DNA of 47,623 nucleotides from Schlesneria paludicola DSM 18645 (GCA_945876035.1 CAMCMU010000037.1:1-47623); one strand, 5' to 3'; numbered from the stretch's first letter, positions 18,609 to 27,607 are shown. Notes: a model not told the origin generated them from the sequence alone. Numbers and translations are program-made.

Positions 18609-19538
18609 ATGCACGAGTTTCTCATTACCGCATTGTCCATTCACCTGCCGAGTGTCATGCGTTGGGCGGGTGGAATGGCAAGAGAGTTGCGCCGCCACAA
18701 TATTGGATTGAGTGGAAAAAACAGCGGTTCGGCGACGACCGATGCACTGACTCTGGCGGATTTGACGATTCAGGATCTCCTGGTTTCGGCGTTGCGTGAC
18801 TGCGATCCGATCTTTCGCTATTGCCGCATCGATGCCGAAGAATCAACTGGCGACCTGACTCGATTTCCGGACAAAGCGGACTTCACTCTCGGCATCGATC
18901 CGATCGATGGTACCAAGAAGTATCGCGATCATATCGGAAATGGCTACGCAGTGATGCTGCATCTGCGATCCCAAACCACGGTGCTGTACTCACTGGTCTA
19001 CATCCCTGAGCAGGGGGCACACGGTTGGTGGGTTGAAGCCTCGGGAGCACAGATCGTCAGTGGTCCGGACGATCTGTCGCGGCCAGCAGGTGACGTCTTA
19101 AGATCGCTGCCGCCAATTGACCTGACGGCTGGAATCACGCCCGACTCGGTCTATGTCGTCGGATTCCTGCACCGAAACGAGGAGGCCGCTCGCCGCGTGA
19201 CGGCCGCCGGACTGAAAGGCATTTCACAGGACGAGCTTTCAGGCTGTGTCTACGAAATGATCTCGCGGAATGAATTGGGGGGTTGCCTTATTCATTCGCC
19301 AAATGTCTACGACTTTCCCGTGACTTTGCATCTGTGCCGCATTCTCGGAGGAGATGCCGTGTGGGTCCGTAACAGTGAATCTATCAATTTTCACGAAACA
19401 TGGCTGGACGACAAAGCGGGAGTGCTACGGTTACCGGGTGTCGTGGCCTGTAGCTCAAACCGCGAGACACTTCAAAAGCTGATCGATCTTGCCAAAGAAT
19501 GGCACCCGCTGCGCTACCATGAGGGCCAATGTCTTTGA
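18609..19538 (+). CDS. Inositol-monophosphatase-superfamily protein in the mch cluster
   Basis: This 309-residue protein is a metal-dependent phosphatase of the IMPase/FBPase/CysQ fold. Visible motifs are a D-T-A-D equivalent (TTDALTLADLTIQDLL, about 40-55), the first acidic motif as DAEESTGDLTRF (about 75-86), and the core LGIDPIDGTKKYRDHIGNGY (about 95-114), which carries the DPIDGT metal ligands. The usual WDxAAG motif near the C-terminus appears as NVYDFPVTLHLCRILGG: the metal-ligand Asp is kept but the Trp and Ala pair are changed. It starts 16 bases after the ATP-grasp gene with GAGG before the ATG, so it is in the same operon. The substrate is unknown; a phosphorylated intermediate of the cofactor pathway is a reasonable guess. 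Confidence 0.8.
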   Translation: MHEFLITALSIHLPSVMRWAGGMARELRRHNIGLSGKNSGSATTDALTLADLTIQDLLVSALRDCDPIFRYCRIDAEESTGDLTRFPDKADFTLGIDPIDGTKKYRDHIGNGYAVMLHLRSQTTVLYSLVYIPEQGAHGWWVEASGAQIVSGPDDLSRPAGDVLRSLPPIDLTAGITPDSVYVVGFLHRNEEAARRVTAAGLKGISQDELSGCVYEMISRNELGGCLIHSPNVYDFPVTLHLCRILGGDAVWVRNSESINFHETWLDDKAGVLRLPGVVACSSNRETLQKLIDLAKEWHPLRYHEGQCL

Positions 19539-19664
19539 TGTCGCTAGATTCTACGGCACCATCAGATTCATTCTCTCGCGGCAGAGTTTTTCTGATACAC
19601 TGCGTTCCCTTGCGAGATCGAAATGAAATTCTTTCTTCAGTCATGTCAGCGAGGATATCCGCCG

Positions 19665-20444
19665 ATGCTACTCTATTTTCGAAATGTCCGAACGACAACC
19701 GTAATCATCGGGATGCTGATCGGTTCGATCGGTTTTGGCTGTGCGAGAGTCAAGCTAACAACCCCCTCTGTGACCGTGACAACATCCCTAGAAGCACCAG
19801 GTGAGGGGAAAATCGGACACGATCCAGACGGCGACGGGGCGAAAAATCTAACAACCCCCTCTGTGACCGTGACAACATCTCTAGAAGCACCAGGTGAGGG
19901 AGAAATCGGACACGATCCAGACGGCGACGGGGCGAAAAAGGTGACAACATCCTCGACAACATCCTCGACAACACCCTCGACAACACCCTCGACAACACCC
20001 AGTGAAGGAAAAGCGGACATGGCTTCCACCAACGATGCCGATGCGTCTCGTGTTCGGCAGTACAATAGGCTGACAAAAGCTGAAGAATTCGTGATCGTCA
20101 AGAAAGGGACCGAACGCCCGTTTGTTGGTGAATATACGACTCTGAAAGCCGCAGGGACTTATGTCTGCCGACGCTGCAACGCGCCGCTGTATCACTCGAA
20201 AGACAAGTTTGAAAGCCACTGCGGGTGGCCCAGTTTCGACAATGAAATTCCCGATGCGGTCCGCAGAGTCTCCGATATCGATGGCCAGCGGACAGAGATC
20301 GTGTGCAAGACTTGCGGTGGGCATCTTGGCCATGTGTTTCTTGGCGAACGCCTCACCAATAAGAATACCCGCCACTGCGTGAACTCGTTGTCGATGAAGT
20401 TCTATCCGGAAGGAACGCCGCTTCCGACTGTCGTCCAGAAATAA
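19665..20444 (+). CDS. msrB: Lipoprotein peptide-methionine (R)-S-oxide reductase with repetitive linker
   Basis: This 259-residue protein reduces the R form of methionine sulfoxide. A lipoprotein signal ends in GSIGFGC (lipid Cys 26). It is followed by two identical-looking 31-residue linker repeats, then a TTSS/TTPS-repeat linker. The catalytic domain occupies about the last 130 residues: zinc motifs CRRC and [19 protein letters not shown] with a probable resolving Cys, and [15 protein letters not shown] with the catalytic Cys. The ATG at 19665 has AGGA 9 bases upstream and gives a compact signal peptide; another in-frame ATG lies at 19623. The layout predicts an outer- or inner-membrane-anchored repair enzyme on a flexible tether. 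Confidence 0.92.
   Translation: MLLYFRNVRTTTVIIGMLIGSIGFGCARVKLTTPSVTVTTSLEAPGEGKIGHDPDGDGAKNLTTPSVTVTTSLEAPGEGEIGHDPDGDGAKKVTTSSTTSSTTPSTTPSTTPSEGKADMASTNDADASRVRQYNRLTKAEEFVIVKKGTERPFVGEYTTLKAAGTYVCRRCNAPLYHSKDKFESHCGWPSFDNEIPDAVRRVSDIDGQRTEIVCKTCGGHLGHVFLGERLTNKNTRHCVNSLSMKFYPEGTPLPTVVQK
19755..19940 (+). repeat. 93-base tandem duplication inside msrB linker
   Basis: Two copies (19755-19847 and 19848-19940) differ at only a few bases. Each codes for 31 residues containing a [10 protein letters not shown] segment and the Asp-rich DPDGDG motif. The high identity indicates a recent duplication, and the DPDGDG element resembles calcium-binding loops. Confidence 0.9.
19944..20003 (+). repeat. 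12-base tandem repeats coding TTSS/TTPS
   Basis: Five units of the ACAACAyCCTCG type (12 bases each) encode a Thr/Ser/Pro tether directly after the 93-base repeats. The last unit is divergent. The array should be prone to slippage and length variation without changing frame. Confidence 0.85.
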
Positions 20445-20967
20445 AGAGGACGCGAGGCAACGGCATGTCGATTTAATCCCCGTTCTGAGGCGTGAACAAT
20501 GGACCTGCATTCGATCCTCCAAGAACCGGTGGCCCGTCCGTCGAATTCCTCCGTCAGCGGTTAGGAATTCCGTTCGGGGGATTCTGCGTCACGACGAGAC
20601 CACACGAGTTTTGATCACTTGGCCAAGCGATCGCCACGGATTGACACGTGACTTCCTCGGGTTGTTTGATGTTTCAGCGTTGCCCAGAATCCGACACTCA
20701 CTCCGCCGATGGTAATCATGCGGGTCAGAAGCGTGTCGAATGACGCGCCCCTCAATACCGTTTTTTGAAATTCAATTCTAAAACGCGGATGGGCCTTCGG
20801 TCAGCGAACGCTGTTTCTTGCTCAAATGTAACGCTCCCTCCAATCTCTCGGAAACGGCACGCGTGTGAAAGTTGTAAACCGCTCAAGAGGTGAGATTTCT
20901 CAATTGGTCCGAGTTGAGTCGATGTGGCGGTATCGTCCGGCGTCGTTCTTCGGAACGTTCAAACTGC

Positions 20968-20996
20968 TTGACAGCTTGACAGTTCGTCAGTATCGT
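20968..20996 (+). promoter_or_regulatory. Sigma-70-like promoter candidate
   Basis: A perfect TTGACA (20968-20973) is followed after exactly 17 bases by TATCGT (20991-20996). The -35 lies in a tandem CTTGACAG repeat. Transcription would begin near 21003 and run towards nusA, through the strong terminator at 21221-21246. Confidence 0.4.
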
Positions 20997-20997
20997 G

Positions 20998-21030
20998 AGC
21001 CCGTGACTGTAGGTGACTGCCGGGCTTTTT
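20998..21030 (+). terminator. Weak intrinsic terminator candidate
   Basis: A 6-base stem AGCCCG (20998-21003) pairs with CGGGCT (21021-21026) over a 17-base loop, and five T residues (21026-21030) follow. It could end transcripts from msrB. It overlaps the expected start of the promoter candidate at 20968, so the two calls compete. Confidence 0.35.
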
Positions 21031-21220
21031 GGGAATCGGTTGTTGTGATTTGCAAGATGCGTTTTATTACGTCCTAGCGTTCATGGCCGCTTGATTGGGA
21101 GCATCGGCAATGTGAGTTAGTTTGGTCGGGTTCCATGTCCGAGACCTCGGAGCTGTCATTTGGTCTAACCATTGGCGGTCAGTGTTGTCGGTTGAATCCG
21201 TTTCGGAGCGGCCGAGAAAT

Positions 21221-21246
21221 AAGTGGGACTCGTGCCCGCTTTTTTT
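21221..21246 (+). terminator. Strong intrinsic terminator upstream of nusA
   Basis: AAGTGGG (21221-21227) pairs with CCCGCTT (21235-21241), including one G-U, over a 7-base loop. A run of seven T residues (21240-21246) follows directly. It is 144 bases before the nusA start on the same strand, and no protein gene lies upstream for nearly 800 bases. It must end either a non-coding RNA or an attenuated nusA leader. Confidence 0.75.
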
Positions 21247-21390
21247 GTTGGTTGAATTTTGGCGGCACGCGTGGCCGATTGTGTGGTTCGGTTTTCTGCT
21301 TGAGTGGGGTTTTTGACTCCTTGTGCCGATGTGTTCGGCGCGTCAGTTTCTTCGACCTCTTGTGGGTTTCGGAATACGGGGAAGATTGAA

Positions 21391-22731
21391 ATGAACGGTA
21401 CCGAGTTGCTTCGCATTGTTGACGCGATTCACCGCGATAAAAGTATTGACAAAGAGATCGTATTTGAGGGAATCGAGCAGGCCATTCTTTCGGCGGCACG
21501 CAAACACTTCGGTGAGGCCGACGAAATTGAGGTTCACGTTGATCGGGTTCATGGGAATCCAACCGTCAAGTCGAACGGAATCGAAATTGATGCGGATGCT
21601 TTGGGTGACCTGCTCGGCCGAATTTCTGCACAGACTGCCAAGCAGGTCATGATTCAGAAAATTCGCGAAGCGGAGCGAGACGCTCTTTTTGAGGAATATA
21701 CAGAGCTTCGCAATCAGATCGTGGCCGGGACGGTGAGTAAGATTGAAGGCGGATCGGCTGTCGTGGCTCTCGGTAAAGCGGAAGGCTTGCTTCCACGAGG
21801 TGAGCAGATCCCGGGTGAAAGTTACCGGGTCGGTGATCGAGTGCGCGCCACCGTTCTGGAAGTGCGAAAATCCGGAAGCCGAGTCAAAATTATTCTCTCG
21901 AGGACTCATGTGGAGTTCGTTCGGCGGTTGTTTGAGCTGGAGATTCCGGAAGTTTCTGAGCGAGTCATTGAAGTACGTTCTCTGGCTCGCGAAGCGGGAT
22001 ATCGATCGAAGGTTGCTGTGTCTTGCCTCGACAGCAATATTGATTCCGTCGGTGCTTGCGTGGGTGTTCGCGGTGCGAGGATTAAGAATATCACGGGTGA
22101 ACTCGGCGACGAAAAAATCGACATTGTTCGCTGGAATGACTCGTTGCAGGTGCTGGTTCCCAATGCTCTACAGCCGGCCGAGGTCGAGGATGTGATTCTG
22201 TGTCCCATGCTGGGGCGTGTCATTGTCTTGGTCAGGGATGATCAATTGTCGCTGGCGATCGGGAAGCGTGGTCAGAATGTCCGTCTGGCATCCAAGTTGG
22301 TGGGATGGGATATTGAGGTTATGACTCAGGAAGAGCTCGATGAGCAGCTTGAACGTGCCGTTCAAGCGTTTGCCGAGGTTCCTGAATGCACTGCAGAACT
22401 GGCCGAAAGTCTGGTCGCTCAGGGGTTCTTAAGTTTCGATGACCTGTCTGTGATTGAGCCCGATCAATTACGCGAAATGGGCGGATTGACCGAAGAGCAG
22501 TCCGACAAAATTGTTTCTTTTGCGGAAAAAGAAAGTGAACGTCTTGAAGCGGAGCAGCGAAAGCGCCGCGTGGTTGAGAAATCACAGTTTACGAGTCCTA
22601 GGCCACTAACGCCGGTGGCGGAGGTGGTGCAGATACCTGCGGTCGAGCCTGATGTTGCGCCCGAAGCTCAGAAAGAAGAATCCTCAGAGTTGCCGGCGGA
22701 GCCAGATCCGAGTCTGTCGACGGTCAGCTAA
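21391..22731 (+). CDS. nusA: Transcription termination/antitermination factor NusA
   Basis: This 446-residue RNA polymerase-binding factor controls pausing, termination and antitermination. The N-terminal domain ([20 protein letters not shown]) is followed by an S1 domain (about 130-200, [20 protein letters not shown]), KH1 with [22 protein letters not shown]2 with [20 protein letters not shown], and a C-terminal acidic repeat with [21 protein letters not shown] Pro/Glu-rich tail ends it. The ATG at 21391 is chosen from the family start; the frame is open upstream. GGGGA lies about 9 bases before it. It heads the nusA-infB-rbfA group. Confidence 0.95.
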   Translation: MNGTELLRIVDAIHRDKSIDKEIVFEGIEQAILSAARKHFGEADEIEVHVDRVHGNPTVKSNGIEIDADALGDLLGRISAQTAKQVMIQKIREAERDALFEEYTELRNQIVAGTVSKIEGGSAVVALGKAEGLLPRGEQIPGESYRVGDRVRATVLEVRKSGSRVKIILSRTHVEFVRRLFELEIPEVSERVIEVRSLAREAGYRSKVAVSCLDSNIDSVGACVGVRGARIKNITGELGDEKIDIVRWNDSLQVLVPNALQPAEVEDVILCPMLGRVIVLVRDDQLSLAIGKRGQNVRLASKLVGWDIEVMTQEELDEQLERAVQAFAEVPECTAELAESLVAQGFLSFDDLSVIEPDQLREMGGLTEEQSDKIVSFAEKESERLEAEQRKRRVVEKSQFTSPRPLTPVAEVVQIPAVEPDVAPEAQKEESSELPAEPDPSLSTVS

Positions 22732-22926
22732 GGGAGAGTCAGACGAGTGGAGTGGTCGGACCAGAATTTTCAGTTTATTGTTGGAATCGAATATGCGCCG
22801 TCAAATAGACTATGCGGGTCTTTCGAAATCGGAATGGCTTCAGATTGTCTGTCGAGTGAGTTTTTCAGTCAATGAGTGACAAACTCAAATTGAGGGCGCA
22901 AGTGTCTTGAATGCTTGGGATTTAGT

Positions 22927-23093
22927 GTTCTCTTAGGGGATAATGCTCTCGACGGGTTAGCTGCCCGACGTGTGAATCAAAGCCGGATTGGCAGAGCGTC
23001 CAATCGAAAAAAATAGAGTCACCACAGCTAGCGAGCTGTTGGATTCGATGGTCTTGGGCGAGTGAGAGCATTACCCCGAACGAGGAACTGCGT
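22927..23093 (+). promoter_or_regulatory. Structured 5' leader RNA of infB that buries the ribosome site
   Basis: The segment 22927-22950 pairs with 23064-23088 over about 23 base pairs. It includes an uninterrupted 10-pair helix (22941-22950 with 23064-23073) and a 4-pair GGGG/CCCC helix, separated by single-base bulges. Inside are three local hairpins: CGGG/CCCG (22953-22956, 22964-22967), GATTGG/CCAATC (22986-22991, 23000-23005) and CAGCT/AGCTG with an AGCG loop (23025-23029, 23034-23038). The 3' arm contains the infB Shine-Dalgarno GAGGA (23082-23086), just before the TTG start at 23094. The segment 23000-23008 could instead pair with 23044-23051, giving an alternative fold. I know no named RNA family that fits. 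Confidence 0.65.
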
Positions 23094-25934
23094 TTGAAAA
23101 TTCGAATCTTTGCTCTTGCTAAAGAGCTCGACATCGACAGTAAGCTGTTAATTGATCACTGTGCCAAGGCTGGAATCACGATCAAAAATTCCGCGTTGGC
23201 GAGTATTTCGCCGGAACAGCGGGATTTGGTTCTGGAAATCATTCGTTCGGCCAATCAGCCGGCTTCAGGTGCTCCGGTGGCTGCGGAATCCTCTCCGCCG
23301 GTGCCGAAAGACCAACTGCCGGAGTTGATTCACAAAGCACGTTCAATCCGCAATATGTCACCTGCCGTTGGCAAGTTGGCTCGGATCCAGAATGGTGATC
23401 TGGAAGTCCAGCCGAAAGAGCCTTCAGCGGTCATCCCGTCAGACTTGCCGGCGGACGATCCAGCCCAGCCGAATTTCAAAAAAACTGAAAAAATCGCTGA
23501 AATTAAGGCAGATCTACTGTCTGATCCTCAACCAGTGGAGTTGACAGCCGACGTCGGTTCCGAATTGGCGGGTCAGCAAAATTCAGATCCAGAAAATCCA
23601 GATCCAACAGTTGGGTCCTCCGTGATTGCCGCCGAGCCAGAGTCATCAAATCCGGCTCGCGGTCCACTCGCTCGGTCAGAGATACAGCCACCTGTTGGTC
23701 AGGCGCCACGTGCGATGCGATCAATGTCAATGACCGCTCGACCTTCCTCCGATTTTGGAGGAGCCAAGCCCGGGTTGCCCAAGAAGGCGAGGGCTTCCGC
23801 GCCGAATTTGGCCGCGATACCGGATTATAAGCGACCCGCCTCGAAAGTCCCGGTTCCCGCCGAAATGGCGCCTCAAAAACCTGTGATCCGTTTGAATTCG
23901 GACGGGCAACAAAAGACGGCGAGTCCTCTGCGCGCCCATCTGCCAAAGAAGGGTACGGATAACAAAAAACGCCCCGTCAACGATCAAGAAGAAGGCGCAT
24001 CCCCGAAGTCGCGTCAGGCAGATCTCGGCAGAAATCTGGAAGAAAGCCGGTTGCTGCGAAGGACCAAAAAAACCTCGTCCAGATCCGAGGAAGAAGAAGA
24101 AGTTCGCCGTCGTACCAGTCACGTCCGCCCCAAACAACGGAAGCATGTCCGCCCTGAGTTGAAAACAACGGCGGAAGTTGATTTTCCGATGACCGTGCGT
24201 TCGCTTTCGGAGGCTATCGGCCGGCCCGCCAAATCGATCATTCAAATTCTCTTCGCGCGTGGCGATATGGTGACGATTAACTCGTCGCTCCCGGAAGATT
24301 TGGCGATTGAAATCTGCCTCGAACTGGGTGTCGATCTGAATATTCGACGCGAGAAAGACATTGAGCAGCACGTCGCCGAGGCCGCCGTTGGCGAAGACCG
24401 ATCTGAAGACATGATGCTTCGCCCGCCGATCATCACGATTTTGGGGCATGTCGATCACGGTAAGACGACGCTTGTTGATAAGTTGCGTTCCGCCAATGTG
24501 GCGGCCTCTGAATATGGTGGCATCACCCAACATATTGCGGCTTACCAAATTCAGCATAACGGCCACCTCTTGACATTTGTCGATACCCCGGGGCATGCCG
24601 CGTTTGGTGAAATGCGCGCCCGCGGTGCCAACGTGACCGATATCGTTGTCTTGGTCGTTGCCGGCAACGACGGTGTCATGCCTCAAACAGTCGAATGCAT
24701 TTCGCATGCAAAGGCTGCTGGAGTTCCGATCGTGGTGGCCATGAACAAAGTGGACTTGCCTGACCGGAATGAGCAACGCGTTCTCACCGATCTTTCAACG
24801 CACGGTGTTCTGGCTGCCGAATGGGGTGGCGACGTGGAGGTTGTGCGAACCTCGGGCATGACGGGACAGGGGCTTGCGGAATTACTCGATACGATTTTGC
24901 TGACCGCCGATCTGCACGAATTTAAGGCGAATCCCAACCGCCCAGCTTCAGGAAATTGTCTGGAAGCGTTTCGAGACGAGGGACGTGGTCCGCTGGCATG
25001 GATCATCGTAAGAACCGGGACTCTGCGCGTCGGCGATGCGGTCCTGTGCGGCGAGGCCTATGGACGTATTCGCGCCATGTACAATGAACGCGGCGAAGAA
25101 ATTACCGAAGCTCCTCCCTCAATGCCCGTTAAGGTCGCCGGATTGGATATCGTTCCTAGTCCCGGTGATGCGTTTTTGGCGCTTAATGATTTAGATGCGG
25201 CGCGTGAGGCGGCGGAGCAACGTCGACAGAAGGGCCGGGCGGCATTGCTGTCAAACATGGGAGGCCGACGAACGCTGGAAGACATCCTGAATGCCGCCCG
25301 CGAGGGTGAAGTACAGGATTTGAAGGTGATTCTCAAAGGCGACACTCCTGGCTCGATCGAAGCGCTACGAGGTGAGCTAGCCAAGTTTGAGCACCCTGAG
25401 GTTCGTATCAAACTGCTGCACGACGGTGTCGGTGGCGTCAATGAAAGCGACGTGTATCTGGCGGCCGCATCGAATGCCGTTATTTTCGCATTCCATGTGA
25501 TTGCTGAAGATCGAGCGCAGTTGTTGGCTCTGCAAGAGGGCGTCGAAATTCGTCGCTATAATATCATCTATGAGATCATGGATGAGATCAAACGCATTCT
25601 TGAGGGAATGTTGCGGCCGGAAAAGAGAGAAGTTGTGACTGGTCGTGCTATTGTGCTGCGAACTTTCAGCATTACGCGATTCGGTACAATTGCCGGTTGC
25701 CGAGTGTTAAATGGTGCCATTGAGCGTTCGCATCGTGTGAACTTGATTCGCGATCAAAAAATACTGCACACCTATGGCATCGCATCACTCAAGCGAGAGA
25801 AGGACGATGCGAAGGAAGTCCGTGAGGGTATGGAGTGTGGTATTCGCCTTGAAAATTACAACGACATCAAAGAAGGTGATTTGTTGGAAGCGTTTAAAAT
25901 CGAAGAAGTCAAGCGGACTCTGTCCTCCGTTTGA
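23094..25934 (+). CDS. infB: Translation initiation factor IF-2
   Basis: This 946-residue GTPase places initiator tRNA on the small ribosomal subunit. The N-terminal IF2_N domain starts at the TTG ([19 protein letters not shown]), followed by a long, disordered Pro/Ala/Lys-rich region (about 60-340), a second IF2_N domain, and the G domain. G-motifs are GHVDHGKTT (about 451), DTPGHAAF and NKVDLP. Domains II and III and the C-terminal fMet-tRNA domain ([20 protein letters not shown]) follow. The TTG start has GAGGA 7 bases upstream inside the structured leader. It is 362 bases from nusA, unusually far for this operon, because of the leader. Confidence 0.97.
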   Translation: MKIRIFALAKELDIDSKLLIDHCAKAGITIKNSALASISPEQRDLVLEIIRSANQPASGAPVAAESSPPVPKDQLPELIHKARSIRNMSPAVGKLARIQNGDLEVQPKEPSAVIPSDLPADDPAQPNFKKTEKIAEIKADLLSDPQPVELTADVGSELAGQQNSDPENPDPTVGSSVIAAEPESSNPARGPLARSEIQPPVGQAPRAMRSMSMTARPSSDFGGAKPGLPKKARASAPNLAAIPDYKRPASKVPVPAEMAPQKPVIRLNSDGQQKTASPLRAHLPKKGTDNKKRPVNDQEEGASPKSRQADLGRNLEESRLLRRTKKTSSRSEEEEEVRRRTSHVRPKQRKHVRPELKTTAEVDFPMTVRSLSEAIGRPAKSIIQILFARGDMVTINSSLPEDLAIEICLELGVDLNIRREKDIEQHVAEAAVGEDRSEDMMLRPPIITILGHVDHGKTTLVDKLRSANVAASEYGGITQHIAAYQIQHNGHLLTFVDTPGHAAFGEMRARGANVTDIVVLVVAGNDGVMPQTVECISHAKAAGVPIVVAMNKVDLPDRNEQRVLTDLSTHGVLAAEWGGDVEVVRTSGMTGQGLAELLDTILLTADLHEFKANPNRPASGNCLEAFRDEGRGPLAWIIVRTGTLRVGDAVLCGEAYGRIRAMYNERGEEITEAPPSMPVKVAGLDIVPSPGDAFLALNDLDAAREAAEQRRQKGRAALLSNMGGRRTLEDILNAAREGEVQDLKVILKGDTPGSIEALRGELAKFEHPEVRIKLLHDGVGGVNESDVYLAAASNAVIFAFHVIAEDRAQLLALQEGVEIRRYNIIYEIMDEIKRILEGMLRPEKREVVTGRAIVLRTFSITRFGTIAGCRVLNGAIERSHRVNLIRDQKILHTYGIASLKREKDDAKEVREGMECGIRLENYNDIKEGDLLEAFKIEEVKRTLSSV

Positions 25935-26059
25935 CGCATTCCGCGATCTTTCGTTTATGGATTGTCATTCCCGTGGGTCGGTTCCAATTAGGTCGAGTGC
26001 AACAAGAGTTCCCGAGTTTTTGGTCATTAAGTCGCCCCCAGCTAGGATGAACGGTTGTT

Positions 26060-26563
26060 ATGAATTCACGTCGATCGGAAAGAGCTGCCGAAGCAATTCG
26101 AGAGACCGTCAGTACAACGGTGCTGTTCGGACTACGCGATCCGAGGATCAAAAACGTGACGGTCCTCGGTGCCGAGGTGTCGAATGATTTGCGGGTGGCG
26201 AAGGTCTTCGTGACAATCATGGGCGACGCTAAAGCTCAGTCTCTCGCCATGCACGGTCTCAACTCGGCGCGTGGATTCATCCAATCCAAGGTTGCGGATC
26301 GTCTCCAAACTAAATACACACCGGTGCTGAGTTTTGTGCTCGATCCGTCCGTCAAGAAAAGTATTGAAGTTTCACGGACATTGAAGGCCGTTCTTGCCGG
26401 TGGGGGAACGGTTGATACGGACTTCGATAGCGATATGGATAGCGATATGGATAGCGATATGGATACTCCGGCGGTGAATACGAATGAGGGGCCGGCAGTC
26501 GATTCTCACAATGATGGGGTGTTGCCGCTGGATGTGTCGCATCCCGACAATGCTGATAAATAA
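26060..26563 (+). CDS. rbfA: Ribosome-binding factor A with acidic repeat tail
   Basis: This 167-residue protein binds the 30S subunit during maturation of the 16S rRNA 5' end. The KH-like RbfA domain (residues 1-115) starts MNSRRSERAAEAIRETVSTT and includes LRDPRIKNVTVLGAEVSNDL and FVLDPSVKKSIEVSRTL. An added acidic tail of about 45 residues contains the DSDMDSDMDSDM repeat and is not part of the core family. It is 125 bases after infB and 34 bases before the next gene, so probably in the same transcription unit. Confidence 0.93.
   Translation: MNSRRSERAAEAIRETVSTTVLFGLRDPRIKNVTVLGAEVSNDLRVAKVFVTIMGDAKAQSLAMHGLNSARGFIQSKVADRLQTKYTPVLSFVLDPSVKKSIEVSRTLKAVLAGGGTVDTDFDSDMDSDMDSDMDTPAVNTNEGPAVDSHNDGVLPLDVSHPDNADK
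26426..26461 (+). repeat. 12-base triple repeat in rbfA coding DSDM
   Basis: GATAGCGATATG is present three times head to tail (26426-26437, 26438-26449, 26450-26461), in frame, adding acidic residues to the RbfA tail. It is a probable slippage site. Confidence 0.9.
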
Positions 26564-26597
26564 TCGACTCTGCCCCCAGTGAGGACAAAGGACAAAT

Positions 26598-27473
26598 ATG
26601 GTTGCTGCATCGCGAGCAAAAACGTCGGATCGATCTGCGATTCTCAAAAAGCTGCTGCCGGCGATTAAGCAGAAATACGAATTACCGGTACCCAAACAGG
26701 ACTGTCCGGTTCTCGAGACAATGCTGTACGCAATCTGTCTTGAAGACACGTCCGTTGAAATGGCGGAAACATTTTTTGAGAGACTGTATGGCAGCTTTCC
26801 CGATTTAAATGAAATTCGGGTCAGTTCGGTGCAGGAGATAGAGCAAGCCTTTGAAGGCCAACCCGGGGGGGAGTGGCGTGCATACCATGTCCGTAATGTG
26901 CTGCAGTTTGTGTTCGAAAAATCGTATGCGTTTGAGTTTGAAAGCCTGCGAAAAAAGACGCTCGAATTGGCAACAAAACAGCTAGCGAAAATCAATCATC
27001 TGACAACCTTCGTTCGCAACTACACCTTGCAATCTGTCATCGGAGCCCACCTGATTCCCCTCGATCCGGCGATGGGACGTTGTCTTGTCTGGTTAGGCTT
27101 GGTGCCTCCAAATCAAGATCTCGAGCAAATGGGTGAGACGTTGAAATCTGTGGTCCGCAAATCGGAGGTCCCACAATTTTGTCTGTCGATTCGGTGTCTG
27201 GCCACAGACGCTGCGGTGAATGGTGAGTTTGATTCAGCGAAGTTTCCGACGCCAGAGGAAGGGCACGATGGCGCGGCGGTGACCGATCGGTTAGATCGGT
27301 TGTACGCCTCTGGCGCCTCTCGGGCGCGAGCAGTCCGAGCCATACAGAAGGCCGCTGTTGCCAAAAAAGAAGCGGCGAAAACCGCCAAATCGAATGCGAC
27401 TGTCAAGAAGACTTTGCCGGCTGCAAAGACCACTGCGCCACCGGCAAAGAAAGCCCCAAAGAAAAAAAAATGA
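26598..27473 (+). CDS. Endonuclease III-like (HhH-GPD fold) protein with Lys/Ala tail
   Basis: This 291-residue protein has the overall pattern of the Nth/MutY DNA-glycosylase fold: VLETMLYAICLEDTSVEMAE (first helices), FEGQPGGEWRAYHVRNVLQF, and LIPLDPAMGRCLVWLGLV, which aligns with the PVDTHVxRxxxRLGL region and its catalytic Asp. The helix-hairpin-helix loop with the catalytic Lys (LPGVGRK) and the four-Cys cluster are absent. The last 50 residues are a Lys/Ala/Pro-rich tail like those of histone H1-type DNA-binding proteins. AAAGGA lies about 6 bases before the ATG. It follows rbfA by 34 bases. I infer a DNA-binding protein derived from a glycosylase rather than an active enzyme. Confidence 0.6.
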   Translation: MVAASRAKTSDRSAILKKLLPAIKQKYELPVPKQDCPVLETMLYAICLEDTSVEMAETFFERLYGSFPDLNEIRVSSVQEIEQAFEGQPGGEWRAYHVRNVLQFVFEKSYAFEFESLRKKTLELATKQLAKINHLTTFVRNYTLQSVIGAHLIPLDPAMGRCLVWLGLVPPNQDLEQMGETLKSVVRKSEVPQFCLSIRCLATDAAVNGEFDSAKFPTPEEGHDGAAVTDRLDRLYASGASRARAVRAIQKAAVAKKEAAKTAKSNATVKKTLPAAKTTAPPAKKAPKKKK

Positions 27474-27565
27474 GCGGACGTACGACAGCGGTTTCACCCC
27501 TCGCGAAGGAGCTGCTTTGATTGTCCGTGGGCAAATCCTGTCAGGGAAACGACATTTCATTCAAG

Positions 27566-27607
27566 GTGAAACGTCCACAAGACATAGTGAAACATCCATA
27601 AGACATA
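27566..27607. repeat. 21-base imperfect tandem repeat
   Basis: Two copies of GTGAAACrTCCAyAAGACATA (27566-27586, 27587-27607) lie between the glycosylase-like gene and the TPR gene, about 60-100 bases before the latter's start. They could be a duplicated binding site or a slippage product. Confidence 0.75.

Larger units (their letters stand above)
20445..21390. other. Long intergenic region upstream of nusA
   Basis: There is no supportable protein gene in 946 bases; rimP, which often precedes nusA, is not seen. The region holds a promoter-like site, a weak and a strong terminator-like hairpin, and other small hairpins (for example TCCGA/TCGGA at 21144-21156). It may contain a non-coding RNA or an attenuated nusA leader. 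Confidence 0.5.

Noticed and set aside
19755-20003. CRISPR-like repeat array
   Set aside because: The repeats are in frame inside msrB, directly adjacent without spacers, and encode a linker.
21120-21215. tRNA-like stretch with a GGTTGAATCC element
   Set aside because: The T-loop lacks the invariant C, and no acceptor or anticodon stems can be formed.
22927-23077. MITE-like element with terminal inverted repeats instead of an RNA leader
   Set aside because: No target-site duplication flanks the arms, the arms carry the infB ribosome site, and internal hairpins are neatly arranged; a leader RNA explains more, though a MITE origin cannot be excluded.
23727-24776. Minus-strand open frame of 349 codons inside infB
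   Set aside because: It is antisense to the G domain and linker of IF-2, which is certain, and has no recognisable domain.
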